64,000 bases of DNA from assembly GCF_002916655.1 (NCBI RefSeq), contig NZ_PPSM01000072.1:1-64000 (forward strand). The letters are read 5' to 3'. Under the pieces are notes generated by a model. That model made no database searches and was not told the origin of the DNA. It saw only the letters and a list, made by a program, of their open reading frames with translations. This DNA is from Novosphingobium sp. HII-3 (GTDB taxonomy: Bacteria > Pseudomonadota > Alphaproteobacteria > Sphingomonadales > Sphingomonadaceae). Shown here one piece after another: positions 56,989 to 64,000 of the stretch (the stretch's first letter is position 1; each line of letters starts with the position of its first letter). The position numbers and the translations under genes are program-made.

Positions 56989-59763
56989 TCAGAACTTGTA
57001 GGAGAAACCTGCGAGGAAGCGACGACCGTAGCGCTGGTAGTCGATGATTTCGCGGTTATCGCCCGGGTTGGTGGTGACGAAAGGCTCGTCCGTCAGGTTC
57101 TGGCCCTGAATGTAGAGCGAGAGACCTTCAAGTGCGCTGCCCGCCTGGAAGTCATAACCGATCTGGGCGTCGATGATGGTCTCCGCCTTGGCGCGGCGGC
57201 GGACGCGGTTGGCCGCGAAGCCGGAGACTTCACCCAGGAAGGTCGAGCGGTAACGGACCGAGCCGCGCGCGTTGAACCCAGCCTTCTCGAAGTAGGCGGT
57301 GCCGTTGGCGACCCACTTGGAGTAGCCGGGCAGGTCGGTGGACGGCGAATCCGGCGTCGGCTTGATCTTGGTCTTCGTGTAGGCGACCGATCCGGTGACG
57401 CCGAAGCCTTCCAGCGCGGAGACGAAGGTCTCGAACGGCAGGGTGGTGGCGACTTCGACGCCGTAGAGCTTGCCGCCTTTGCCGTTGATCGGCGTCGTCA
57501 GCTCCGCCGTGGGCGAAAGCACCACGCCGTTGCCTGGATCCTGCAGCGACAGGGTGTCAGTCGGCACCGTGAACTGCTGGTTGTAGATGTAGCTCTTCAG
57601 ATCCTTCCAGAAGAACTGTGCCGCGATGTAGCCCTTGCCGCTGAAGTACTGCTCGAACGTCAGGTCGATGGCGTTTGCGCGCCAGGGGCGCAGGTACGGG
57701 TTGCCCGATTCTCCGGTCACCTGAGCGACGCCGCCGGTGATGGTGTAATCGAACTTTTCCGACGCGCGCATGTCGTCGAGACGCGGGCGAATGATCTCGC
57801 GGGCCGCCGCGAAGCGCACCACGGTTTCGCTCGGGAAGCGCAGCGACAGGTTCATGCTCGGCAGGACATCGAGGTAGTCGACGCTGTCGTTGCGGACGAG
57901 CGCGCCGACGTTAGGCGAGCCGTTGGAGTTCTGGCCCAGCAGAACGGCGCTGGCGCCGCGGGAGTTCTGGTCCGTCCACTGCGCCTGCACGCCGAAGTTG
58001 CCGGTCAGGTGCGCCGAACCCACGTCCGCATCGAGGTTGCCCTGCAGGTAGGCGGTCATCAGGCGTTCGCGGATCGCGTAGCTCTTGACCACCACGTCGC
58101 CGTAGGGGTTGGCGACACGGTTGTAGATGCCGTCGCGCACGAGCGCGGCCGGATCGTAGCTGATGACCTGGCCAAGGCCGAGGTACTGAAGGCTGGTGAG
58201 ACCGGTGCGGTACTGGTCCGGAACGGGGACGCTGGTCAGGCCGTCGGTGTTAGCGGCAAGGCCCAGGAAGTACTCTTCGGGCACCAGCGTCTTGGACCGG
58301 TTGGTGTAGTTCCAGCCGGCCTGGATCGAGTGCAGGAAGCCGCTTTCGAACTCATGCTCCACTTCGACGCGGTACTGCCAGAGCTCGTCCTTGATCCGGC
58401 GGTCGTTGTAGTAGCCGTCCTGGCCATTGATGATGCGGGTGCCGTCGACGGCCGTCTGGTCACCGCCCCAGCCCTGCGGGCTGGTCAGCAGGATGCTGCC
58501 GTAATCGCCGTAGTTGATCGTCGGCGAGAAGATGGCGCCTTTCGGGCTCATCGTGAAGCCGACGGTGTCGTAGGCGCCGACGAGGTAGCGGCCCGTCCCG
58601 GCGGTCGTCTCGATGCTGAGTTCGCTGCGGTCGGTCTTCGAGTAGCTGACATCCACGAAGGCCTTCCAGCCATCGTCGCCTTCCCACTTCGTGTTCCAGC
58701 CAAACGAGTAGAGCTTGGCGTGGCGGTTGAAGAGGTCGTTGCGGGCGAGGCCCTTGACGCCTGTGAAGGTGCCGTCCGTGACGAGCCCGTCCACCACGGT
58801 CGGGTTGGTCAGCACGGCGGTGTCGGTGTCCATGGACAACGGCAGCTCGACGCCGCGCTTGATCTGGTCGTCCTTGAAGTTCGAGTAGAACCCGTCGAGC
58901 GTGGTCGTCAGGTTGGGCGTCGGCTGCCATTGCAGGGTGCCGTTGAGGCCCAGGCGCTTCAGCTTGGTCGAAGTGACGTAGGACTTGGAGCCGCCGATCA
59001 CGCGGCTGCCGTCGGCCGTCTCGCCATAACCCCAGGCGTTGAATTCCTGGATCTGGTAGGGCTCGTCGGTGTAGCTCGCACCCAGCGCGACGCCGATCGT
59101 GTCGTTGGCGAACTGGTCGACGTACATGCCGTTGATGCGGTAGCCCATGTCATCGGAACCGGCGTTCAGCTTGCCGAGATCGGCGTAGGAACCCCGTGCG
59201 CCGACCGAGATGATGCGCTTCCCGGCTTCCAGCGGGCGAATGGTGCGCATGTCGACGGTGCCCGACAGGCCCTGGCCGACGAGGCTTGCCATGGGCGTCT
59301 TGTAGACGTTGACGGCGCTGACGACTTCCGACGGGTACTGGTCGTATTCGACGGCGCGGTTGTCGCCGGTCGAGGTCTGTTCGCGGCCGTTCAGCAGCGT
59401 GGTCGAGAAGTCGGGCGCGAAGCCGCGGATCGCGATCGAGTTCGACCGGCCATTCACGCGCTGCGAGGTCAGGCCGGGCAGGCGGGCGATCGATTCCGCG
59501 ATGGAAGCGTCGGGCAGCTTGCCGATGTCTTCGGCGGAAATGCTCTCGACGATCTGCTCGGCGGTGCGCTTCTCATTGATGGCGTTGAGCAGCGAGGCGC
59601 GAAAGCCGGTGACGACGATGGTGTCCGCGGCGGCTGCACCCTCGTCAGCGGGGCTTGCGTTCTGCGCGGATGCGGCGGCGGGAAGCGCTGCCGCGAAAAG
59701 GGCTGCGGCAACAGCCGTGCGCGATGAAACCGCGACGGCCGAAATCTCATTGCGTAGCGACAT
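56989..59763 (-). CDS. TonB-dependent receptor for maltodextrins (MalA-like)
   Basis: This 924-residue outer-membrane receptor has a signal peptide (about 1-33, ending ALPAAASA), the TonB-box/plug start DTIVVTGFRASLLNAINEKR and the plug core PDASIAESIARLPGLTSQRVNGRSNSIAIRGFAPDF. A long beta-barrel follows, and the terminal phenylalanine (FLAGFSYKF) is the outer-membrane signature. The neighbours (amylase, glucosidases, LacI, sugar MFS) mirror the Caulobacter maltodextrin locus, so maltodextrin is the expected ligand. It heads the minus-strand operon; a 205-bp gap before the amylase may hold a processing or attenuation site. Confidence 0.92.
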   Translation of the reverse strand: MSLRNEISAVAVSSRTAVAAALFAAALPAAASAQNASPADEGAAAADTIVVTGFRASLLNAINEKRTAEQIVESISAEDIGKLPDASIAESIARLPGLTSQRVNGRSNSIAIRGFAPDFSTTLLNGREQTSTGDNRAVEYDQYPSEVVSAVNVYKTPMASLVGQGLSGTVDMRTIRPLEAGKRIISVGARGSYADLGKLNAGSDDMGYRINGMYVDQFANDTIGVALGASYTDEPYQIQEFNAWGYGETADGSRVIGGSKSYVTSTKLKRLGLNGTLQWQPTPNLTTTLDGFYSNFKDDQIKRGVELPLSMDTDTAVLTNPTVVDGLVTDGTFTGVKGLARNDLFNRHAKLYSFGWNTKWEGDDGWKAFVDVSYSKTDRSELSIETTAGTGRYLVGAYDTVGFTMSPKGAIFSPTINYGDYGSILLTSPQGWGGDQTAVDGTRIINGQDGYYNDRRIKDELWQYRVEVEHEFESGFLHSIQAGWNYTNRSKTLVPEEYFLGLAANTDGLTSVPVPDQYRTGLTSLQYLGLGQVISYDPAALVRDGIYNRVANPYGDVVVKSYAIRERLMTAYLQGNLDADVGSAHLTGNFGVQAQWTDQNSRGASAVLLGQNSNGSPNVGALVRNDSVDYLDVLPSMNLSLRFPSETVVRFAAAREIIRPRLDDMRASEKFDYTITGGVAQVTGESGNPYLRPWRANAIDLTFEQYFSGKGYIAAQFFWKDLKSYIYNQQFTVPTDTLSLQDPGNGVVLSPTAELTTPINGKGGKLYGVEVATTLPFETFVSALEGFGVTGSVAYTKTKIKPTPDSPSTDLPGYSKWVANGTAYFEKAGFNARGSVRYRSTFLGEVSGFAANRVRRRAKAETIIDAQIGYDFQAGSALEGLSLYIQGQNLTDEPFVTTNPGDNREIIDYQRYGRRFLAGFSYKF

Positions 59764-59897
59764 GACGTCCTCTCCTGAACCAGGCCGGCCCATTTCGCAT
59801 GGTGTCCGGCGTTTCCTCCTGAAGAAGGGAGCCCGCGCATTGCTGCCGTAGCCCCCCTGTTCGCTGCTGCTTAGGAGGCTCCGGCGTTGCGCATAAT

Positions 59898-59915
59898 ATG
59901 GCATACGTATACGTG
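59898..59915. promoter_or_regulatory. Operator candidate upstream of the TonB receptor
   Basis: ATGGCATACGTATACGTG lies in the 274-bp divergent spacer, 135 bp upstream of the receptor start. It includes the palindrome ACGTATACGT and shares 15 of 18 bases with a site in front of the sugar transporter at 61132. The central CG step is typical of LacI-family operators, and the LacI gene is divergent from the receptor. Confidence 0.6.
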
Positions 59916-60037
59916 AGTGCTCTTGCGGCACCGGGCGTTGCATCCGGGCAACTGCCGCATCTTAGGGAACGGGCGCGATTGCAACGGGTTCGCGCGGCTC
60001 TGTGGCAATAAGGTGCCGCACGGGATGAGGATGAGGA

Positions 60038-61099
60038 ATGGGACGTAAACCGACGAACCGGCCGACCAGCTTCGATATCGCCTATCGCGCCGGAGTTTCG
60101 CAGCCGACGGTGAGCCGGGCGTTGCGGGGGAGCAAATCCGTCAGCGCCGCGACACGCGCGCGGATCGAGGCGATCGCGCGGGAGCTGAACTACTCGGTAG
60201 ACAAGAACGCATCCTCGCTGCGCTCGCAGCGGTCGAACACCATCGCCCTGCTTTTCTTCGAGGAGCAGTCGCCCGACGATTCGAAGATCAACCCCTTTTT
60301 CCTGGCCATGCTCGGGGCCATCACCCGCGAATGCGCCAACCGCGGCCTCGATCTTCTGATCTCCTTCCAGAAGCTGGAGGACGACTGGCACGTGCGTTAC
60401 CAGGACAGCCACCGGGCGGACGGGCTGATCCTGCTGGGCTATGGCGATTACAAGCTCTACGAAAGCCGGCTGCGGCAGCTTGTGCGGCAGGGCACGCATT
60501 TCGTGCGCTGGGGAAGCGTGGACCAGGGCAGCCCTCGGGACGAGACGGGCGTGACGATCGGGTCGGACAACCTGGGCGCCGGGCGTCTTGCGGGGGAGCA
60601 TCTTCTCGGGCTCGGGCGGAGGCGCATCGTCTTTCTCGGGCAGGCGGACGAACATTATCCCGAATTTGCCAAGCGCTACCGCGGCCTGTGCGAGGCGATG
60701 ATCGCCAACGGTATCGCAGTCGACCCCCGGCTCCAGCGCGACGTCGTCAACCTTGAGGAGATGGGCCGCGAAGCGATGCGCGCCCTCATTGAGGAAGGCG
60801 TGCCCTTCGACGCCGTGTTCGCCGCCAGCGACCTGATCGGCATCGGCGCCATGCGCGCCCTTGCCGAGGCAGGGCTGTCGATCCCGGGCGACGTGGCGGT
60901 CATGGGCTTCGACGATCTCCCCGCCGCGAGCATGACGAACCCGCCGCTCACCACGATGATGCAGGATATCAAGCGGGCAGGGGCCGTGCTGGTAGAGACG
61001 CTGGCCTCCCAGATCGAAAGCGGAGAGGCGGTGTCCCGGACGCTGCCCGCCCATCTTGTCGTCCGCCGCAGCACCGCAGGGTCGGGTGCCCCGACCTGA
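60038..61099 (+). CDS. LacI family transcriptional regulator
   Basis: This 353-residue regulator has the DNA-binding head at residues about 8-55 (TSFDIAYRAGVSQPTVSRALRGSKSVSAATRARIEAIARELNY) with the LacI hinge helix after it. The periplasmic-binding-protein-like domain includes GSDNLGAGRLAGEHLLGLGRRRIVFLG and the C-terminal VMGFDDLPAASMTNPPLTTMMQDI. It is divergent from the TonB receptor and 169 bp upstream of the transporter. It is therefore the likely repressor for both promoters, released by maltose or a derivative. Confidence 0.92.
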   Translation: MGRKPTNRPTSFDIAYRAGVSQPTVSRALRGSKSVSAATRARIEAIARELNYSVDKNASSLRSQRSNTIALLFFEEQSPDDSKINPFFLAMLGAITRECANRGLDLLISFQKLEDDWHVRYQDSHRADGLILLGYGDYKLYESRLRQLVRQGTHFVRWGSVDQGSPRDETGVTIGSDNLGAGRLAGEHLLGLGRRRIVFLGQADEHYPEFAKRYRGLCEAMIANGIAVDPRLQRDVVNLEEMGREAMRALIEEGVPFDAVFAASDLIGIGAMRALAEAGLSIPGDVAVMGFDDLPAASMTNPPLTTMMQDIKRAGAVLVETLASQIESGEAVSRTLPAHLVVRRSTAGSGAPT

Positions 61100-61131
61100 G
61101 CGGAAGGCACCGAGGGCGGCCGTGCGGTGCC

Positions 61132-61149
61132 ATGGCATTCGTATGCATG
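61132..61149. promoter_or_regulatory. Operator candidate upstream of the sugar transporter
   Basis: ATGGCATTCGTATGCATG lies 119 bp before the transporter ATG. It includes the inverted repeat GCAT-TCGT-ATGC and matches the site at 59898 in 15 of 18 bases, suggesting one shared operator for the LacI protein encoded between them. Confidence 0.6.
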
Positions 61150-61267
61150 TTGTGACCGACAAGGCGGCGTGCAAGTCCGACGGACTGACCGGCAGGCGGC
61201 AGCGCGCCCGGTCCAAAGGCACGCCGTCAGGAGATCTGGTCCGGCGGGGGATCTGGGAAGGAATGCG

Positions 61268-62770
61268 ATGAAGGACGCCATGATGGACAAGCCCCGGCAG
61301 GGCTGGGCAGGGCTGTGGAACATCAGCTTCGGCTTCTTCGGCATCCAGATCGGCTTCGCGTTGCAGAACGCCAACATGAGCCGGGTCTTCCAGTCGCTGG
61401 GCTCCAGCATCGACGATCTTCCGGCGCTCTGGGTCGCCGCGCCGCTGACCGGGTTGCTGGTGCAGCCGATCGTCGGGCATATGTCCGACCGGACCTGGCT
61501 GGGCCGGCTGGGGCGGCGGCGGCCTTACTTCCTTGCGGGCGCTATTCTGGCGACGATCGCGCTCATCGGGATGCCGGCAAGCGGGGGGCTGCTCATGGCC
61601 GCGCTGCTGCTGTGGATGCTGGATGCCAGCCTCAACGTCTCGATGGAGCCGTTTCGCGCCTTCGTCGGCGATATGCTGCGTCGCGACCAGCACACGGCGG
61701 GCTACGCGGTGCAGACCGCCTTCATCGGTGCGGGCGCCGTCGTCGGTTCGCTCTTCCCCTATGCGCTGGAGCACTTCGGCATTTCGAATGCCGCCGCGCT
61801 CGGCGAGATTCCCGATACGGTGCGCTACAGTTTCTGGGCCGGCGGCCTGGCGCTGCTTCTGGCGGTCGTGTGGACGGTGGTTTCCACGAGGGAGTACTCC
61901 CCGCAGGAAATGGCCGCGTTCGGGCAGGCGGAGGATGACGGAGCGGCGGACACCGCCGGAGCTCTGGCCCGGCGCAACATCCTGAGCGGGCTGCCGTGGA
62001 TCGTGGCGGGCAGTCTTGTTGCGCTGGCCGTCTGGGCATGGGCGCTGGAGAAGGAGGTCTACCTCCTGGCCGCGCTCCTCGCCGGATACGGCATCGCGAC
62101 CGGGCTGGCGATCCGCATGGCGCGGGCGGGGCGCAGCACGTCGATGCTGGCCGGGATCGTCGGCGATTTCTCCGGTATGCCGCCGCTGATGAAGCGGCTC
62201 GCGTTCGTGCAGTTCTTCAGCTGGTCCGCGCTGTTCATCATGTGGATCAACACCACGCCCGTCGTCGCTCAGTACCACTTCGGCTCGGCCGACCCGGCAA
62301 GTGCCGCCTATCAGGAGGCGGGCAACTGGGTGGGCGTGCTGTTTTCCGTCTACAACGGTGTCGCGGCCATTGCCGCGCTGGCCGTGCTGCCCATGCTGTC
62401 GGCGCGGATCGGAAAAGCGAGGACGCACGCGCTCTGCCTGGTCGCGGGGGCTGCGGGGTTCGCCGGGTTCATGATCCTGCGTGATCCCACGGCGCTCATC
62501 CTGTGCGAGCTTGGCATCGGCGTGGCCTGGGCCTCCATCCTGGCGATGCCCTACGCGATCCTGGCGAGCAGCCTGCCGCAGTCCAAGCTGGGCATCTACA
62601 TGGGCCTCTTCAACGTCTTCGTGGTGCTGCCGCAACTTCTGGTGGCGACGGTCATGGGCTCGATCATGAAGGCGTTCTTCCCCGGCGAGCCGATCTGGAC
62701 GATGGCTTTTGCGGCAGGCACTCTTCTCGTCGCCGCGCTTGCCTCCTTCCGGATCGCCATGCCGGACTGA
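61268..62770 (+). CDS. MFS sugar transporter, SLC45/maltose type
   Basis: This 500-residue inner-membrane transporter shows about 12 hydrophobic segments. Typical SLC45/MalT-like features are the N-terminal WNISFGFFGIQIGFALQNANMSRVFQSLG, the loop PLTGLLVQPIVGHMSDRTWLGRLGRRRPY (the MFS D-R-x-x-x-R-R-R motif), and a later QFFSWSALFIMWI helix. It would import maltose or short maltodextrins released by the amylase. The ATG at 61268 was used; the frame upstream to 61127 covers the operator region. The operator site makes it co-regulated with the receptor. Confidence 0.88.
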   Translation: MKDAMMDKPRQGWAGLWNISFGFFGIQIGFALQNANMSRVFQSLGSSIDDLPALWVAAPLTGLLVQPIVGHMSDRTWLGRLGRRRPYFLAGAILATIALIGMPASGGLLMAALLLWMLDASLNVSMEPFRAFVGDMLRRDQHTAGYAVQTAFIGAGAVVGSLFPYALEHFGISNAAALGEIPDTVRYSFWAGGLALLLAVVWTVVSTREYSPQEMAAFGQAEDDGAADTAGALARRNILSGLPWIVAGSLVALAVWAWALEKEVYLLAALLAGYGIATGLAIRMARAGRSTSMLAGIVGDFSGMPPLMKRLAFVQFFSWSALFIMWINTTPVVAQYHFGSADPASAAYQEAGNWVGVLFSVYNGVAAIAALAVLPMLSARIGKARTHALCLVAGAAGFAGFMILRDPTALILCELGIGVAWASILAMPYAILASSLPQSKLGIYMGLFNVFVVLPQLLVATVMGSIMKAFFPGEPIWTMAFAAGTLLVAALASFRIAMPD

Positions 62771-62870
62771 GCGATAGAAGTGAGCGACGACGCGAAATAA
62801 TAAACCTTCGCGAAGCATCGATGTTGCCCTAGAGGAGGGCCGAACAGGCACAAGCAAGAGGAGAGGACCC

Positions 62871-64000
62871 ATGCGCGCCACCCCGGATTTTGATTTCGCT
62901 CTCGGTGAGAGCGCGCAGATGATTCGCGAAACCGTTGCCCGCTTCGCCGACGAACGCATCGCTCCCCTTGCCGCTCGGGCCGATGCGGAGGACTGGTTCC
63001 CCCGTGAACTCTGGCCCGAAATGGGCGAACTGGGCCTGCACGGCATCACCGTCGAGGAAGACTGGGGCGGTATCGGCCTCGGCTACCTCGAGCATGTCAT
63101 CGCCGTCGAGGAAGTCAGCCGCGCCTCTGCTTCGGTCGGATTGTCCTATGGTGCCCACTCCAACCTGTGCGTCAACCAGATCCGCCGGTGGGGCAACGAG
63201 GAACAGAAGGCGCGTTACCTGCCCAAGCTTATCTCGGGCGAACATGTGGGCAGCCTTGCCATGTCGGAGGTCGGAGCCGGATCCGACGTTGTCGGCATGA
63301 AGCTGCGCGCCGATGCGGTCGGGGGCGGCTTCCGGCTCAACGGCACCAAGTTCTGGATCACCAACGGCACTTGCGCCGACACGCTCGTGGTCTACGCCAA
63401 GACCGGAGAAGGATCGAAGGGGATCACCGCCTTCCTCGTTGAGAAGGACACGCCGGGTTTCTCCATCGGGCAGAAGATCGACAAGATGGGCATGCGCGGT
63501 TCGCCCACCTGCGAGCTGGTGTTTGACGACTGTTTCCTGCCGGAAGAGAACGTCATGGGTCCGCTGCATGGCGGCGTGGGCGTGCTTATGAGCGGTCTCG
63601 ACTACGAGCGCGTCGTGCTGGCGGGCTTGCAGCTCGGCATCATGCAGGCTTGCCTCGACACCGTCATCCCCTATCTGCGGGAGAGGAAGCAGTTCGGCAA
63701 GCCGATCGGGGCTTTCCAGTTGATGCAGGCGAAAGTGGCGGACATGTACGTCGCGCTGCAGTCGGCGCGCGCCTACGTCTATGCGGTCGCTCGTGCCTGC
63801 GACGCGGGGCAGACCACCCGCTTTGACGCAGCGGGCGCGATCCTGCTGGCGAGCGAGAACGCCTTTCGCGTCTCGGGGGAAGCTGTCCAGGCGCTGGGCG
63901 GCGCGGGTTACACGAAGGACTGGCCGGTGGAGCGCTACTTGCGTGACGCCAAGCTGCTCGACATCGGCGCCGGAACGAACGAGATCCGCCGTATGCTCAT
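62871..64000 (+). CDS. Isovaleryl-CoA dehydrogenase (partial, cut by the window end)
   Basis: The first 376 residues of an acyl-CoA dehydrogenase are visible and the frame is open to the last base. Seen are the FAD-binding [15 protein letters not shown] (about 129-143) and TKFWITNG, then the catalytic Glu246 in [12 protein letters not shown], the position used by isovaleryl-CoA and long-chain enzymes. The terminal [11 protein letters not shown] is almost the usual C-terminus, so only about a dozen residues are missing. It oxidises isovaleryl-CoA, the product of the branched-chain complex for leucine. The Liu/Ivd pathway genes probably follow outside the window. Confidence 0.88.
   Translation, partial: MRATPDFDFALGESAQMIRETVARFADERIAPLAARADAEDWFPRELWPEMGELGLHGITVEEDWGGIGLGYLEHVIAVEEVSRASASVGLSYGAHSNLCVNQIRRWGNEEQKARYLPKLISGEHVGSLAMSEVGAGSDVVGMKLRADAVGGGFRLNGTKFWITNGTCADTLVVYAKTGEGSKGITAFLVEKDTPGFSIGQKIDKMGMRGSPTCELVFDDCFLPEENVMGPLHGGVGVLMSGLDYERVVLAGLQLGIMQACLDTVIPYLRERKQFGKPIGAFQLMQAKVADMYVALQSARAYVYAVARACDAGQTTRFDAAGAILLASENAFRVSGEAVQALGGAGYTKDWPVERYLRDAKLLDIGAGTNEIRRML

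Noticed and set aside
56689..59727. Plus-strand open frame of 1012 codons
   Set aside because: It lies antisense to the TonB receptor, contains no recognisable domain and has biased Arg/Val/Asp composition typical of a shadow frame.
62787..62825. GCGAA-TTCGC inverted repeat before the isovaleryl-CoA dehydrogenase
   Set aside because: The arms are only 5 bp and far apart; too weak to claim as an operator without further copies.
59747..63049. Minus-strand open frame of 1100 codons across LacI, MFS and the acyl-CoA dehydrogenase
   Set aside because: It is antisense to three well supported genes and has no domain signature.

Overview
The window looks like chromosomal DNA of a sphingomonad (Alphaproteobacteria, order Sphingomonadales; Novosphingobium or a close relative is my guess). 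The reasons are the high GC content, the pairing of zapA, a 6S-like RNA and 5-formyl-THF cyclo-ligase, the DUF2842 gene, the large TonB-dependent receptor with a Caulobacter-style maltodextrin locus, and the HWE-type histidine kinase. The assignment is inference; no 16S gene is present.

Layout. (1) 1-2050 is the edge of a genomic island: an IS21-like element end made of four 23-bp repeats interrupts a DNA methyltransferase gene, followed by a small membrane protein and a tyrosine integrase pointing away from tRNA-Pro(CGG), whose 3' end is the probable attachment site. (2) 2224-6955 holds thyA and a branched-chain 2-oxoacid dehydrogenase operon (E1 alpha, E1 beta, E2) behind a good sigma70-like promoter. 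(3) 6970-8010 holds a decayed DUF1801/YdeI-family pseudogene, two identical tRNA-Asp genes and a terminator. (4) 8042-9576 holds DUF2842, 5-formyl-THF cyclo-ligase, a 6S RNA candidate, zapA and a small coiled-coil gene. (5) 9838-16750 is a central-carbon block: transketolase, GAPDH, a MOSC protein, PGK, an acyltransferase and class I FBP aldolase. (6) 16809-18141 holds a lipoprotein and thiE.

(7) 18206-25418 is the most notable part: a complete-looking set for coenzyme F420. One arm carries an LLM-class F420-dependent oxidoreductase, an SDR, cofC and an NADPH:F420 reductase. The divergent arm carries cofE, cofD and a fused cofG-cofH (fbiC) whose starts and stops overlap. F420 is best known from methanogens and actinobacteria, and a compact production-plus-use locus in a sphingomonad is uncommon. 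CofE is the stand-alone form, so the dehydro-F420 reductase domain of mycobacterial FbiB is absent here. (8) 25464-33211 follows with a VOC protein, a PAPS-type sulfotransferase, an AraC regulator, four oxidoreductases and a divergent alkylsulfatase-like metallo-hydrolase. It looks like a catabolic or xenobiotic-processing island of unknown substrate, and a perfect 16-bp palindrome lies in its last divergent promoter.

(9) 33270-41933 is mostly housekeeping: AIM24 family, TPR protein, glmU, gph, an ICL/PEP-mutase homologue without the usual catalytic Cys, an M16 peptidase and purC. (10) 42181-47958 is a three-gene signalling operon: a hybrid kinase with three receivers, a CheR methyltransferase, and a receiver-PAS-HWE kinase-receiver protein. 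(11) 48198-51234 holds a TadG-like vWA protein and two TadE-like proteins, with acidic EF-hand-like loops in two of them. (12) 51250-62770 is a maltodextrin locus: TonB receptor, alpha-amylase, GH13 glucosidase and GH97 glucosidase on the minus strand, with LacI regulator and sugar MFS transporter on the plus strand. The promoters of the receptor and the transporter share an 18-bp operator-like motif. (13) 62871-64000 is the start of an isovaleryl-CoA dehydrogenase gene cut by the window end.
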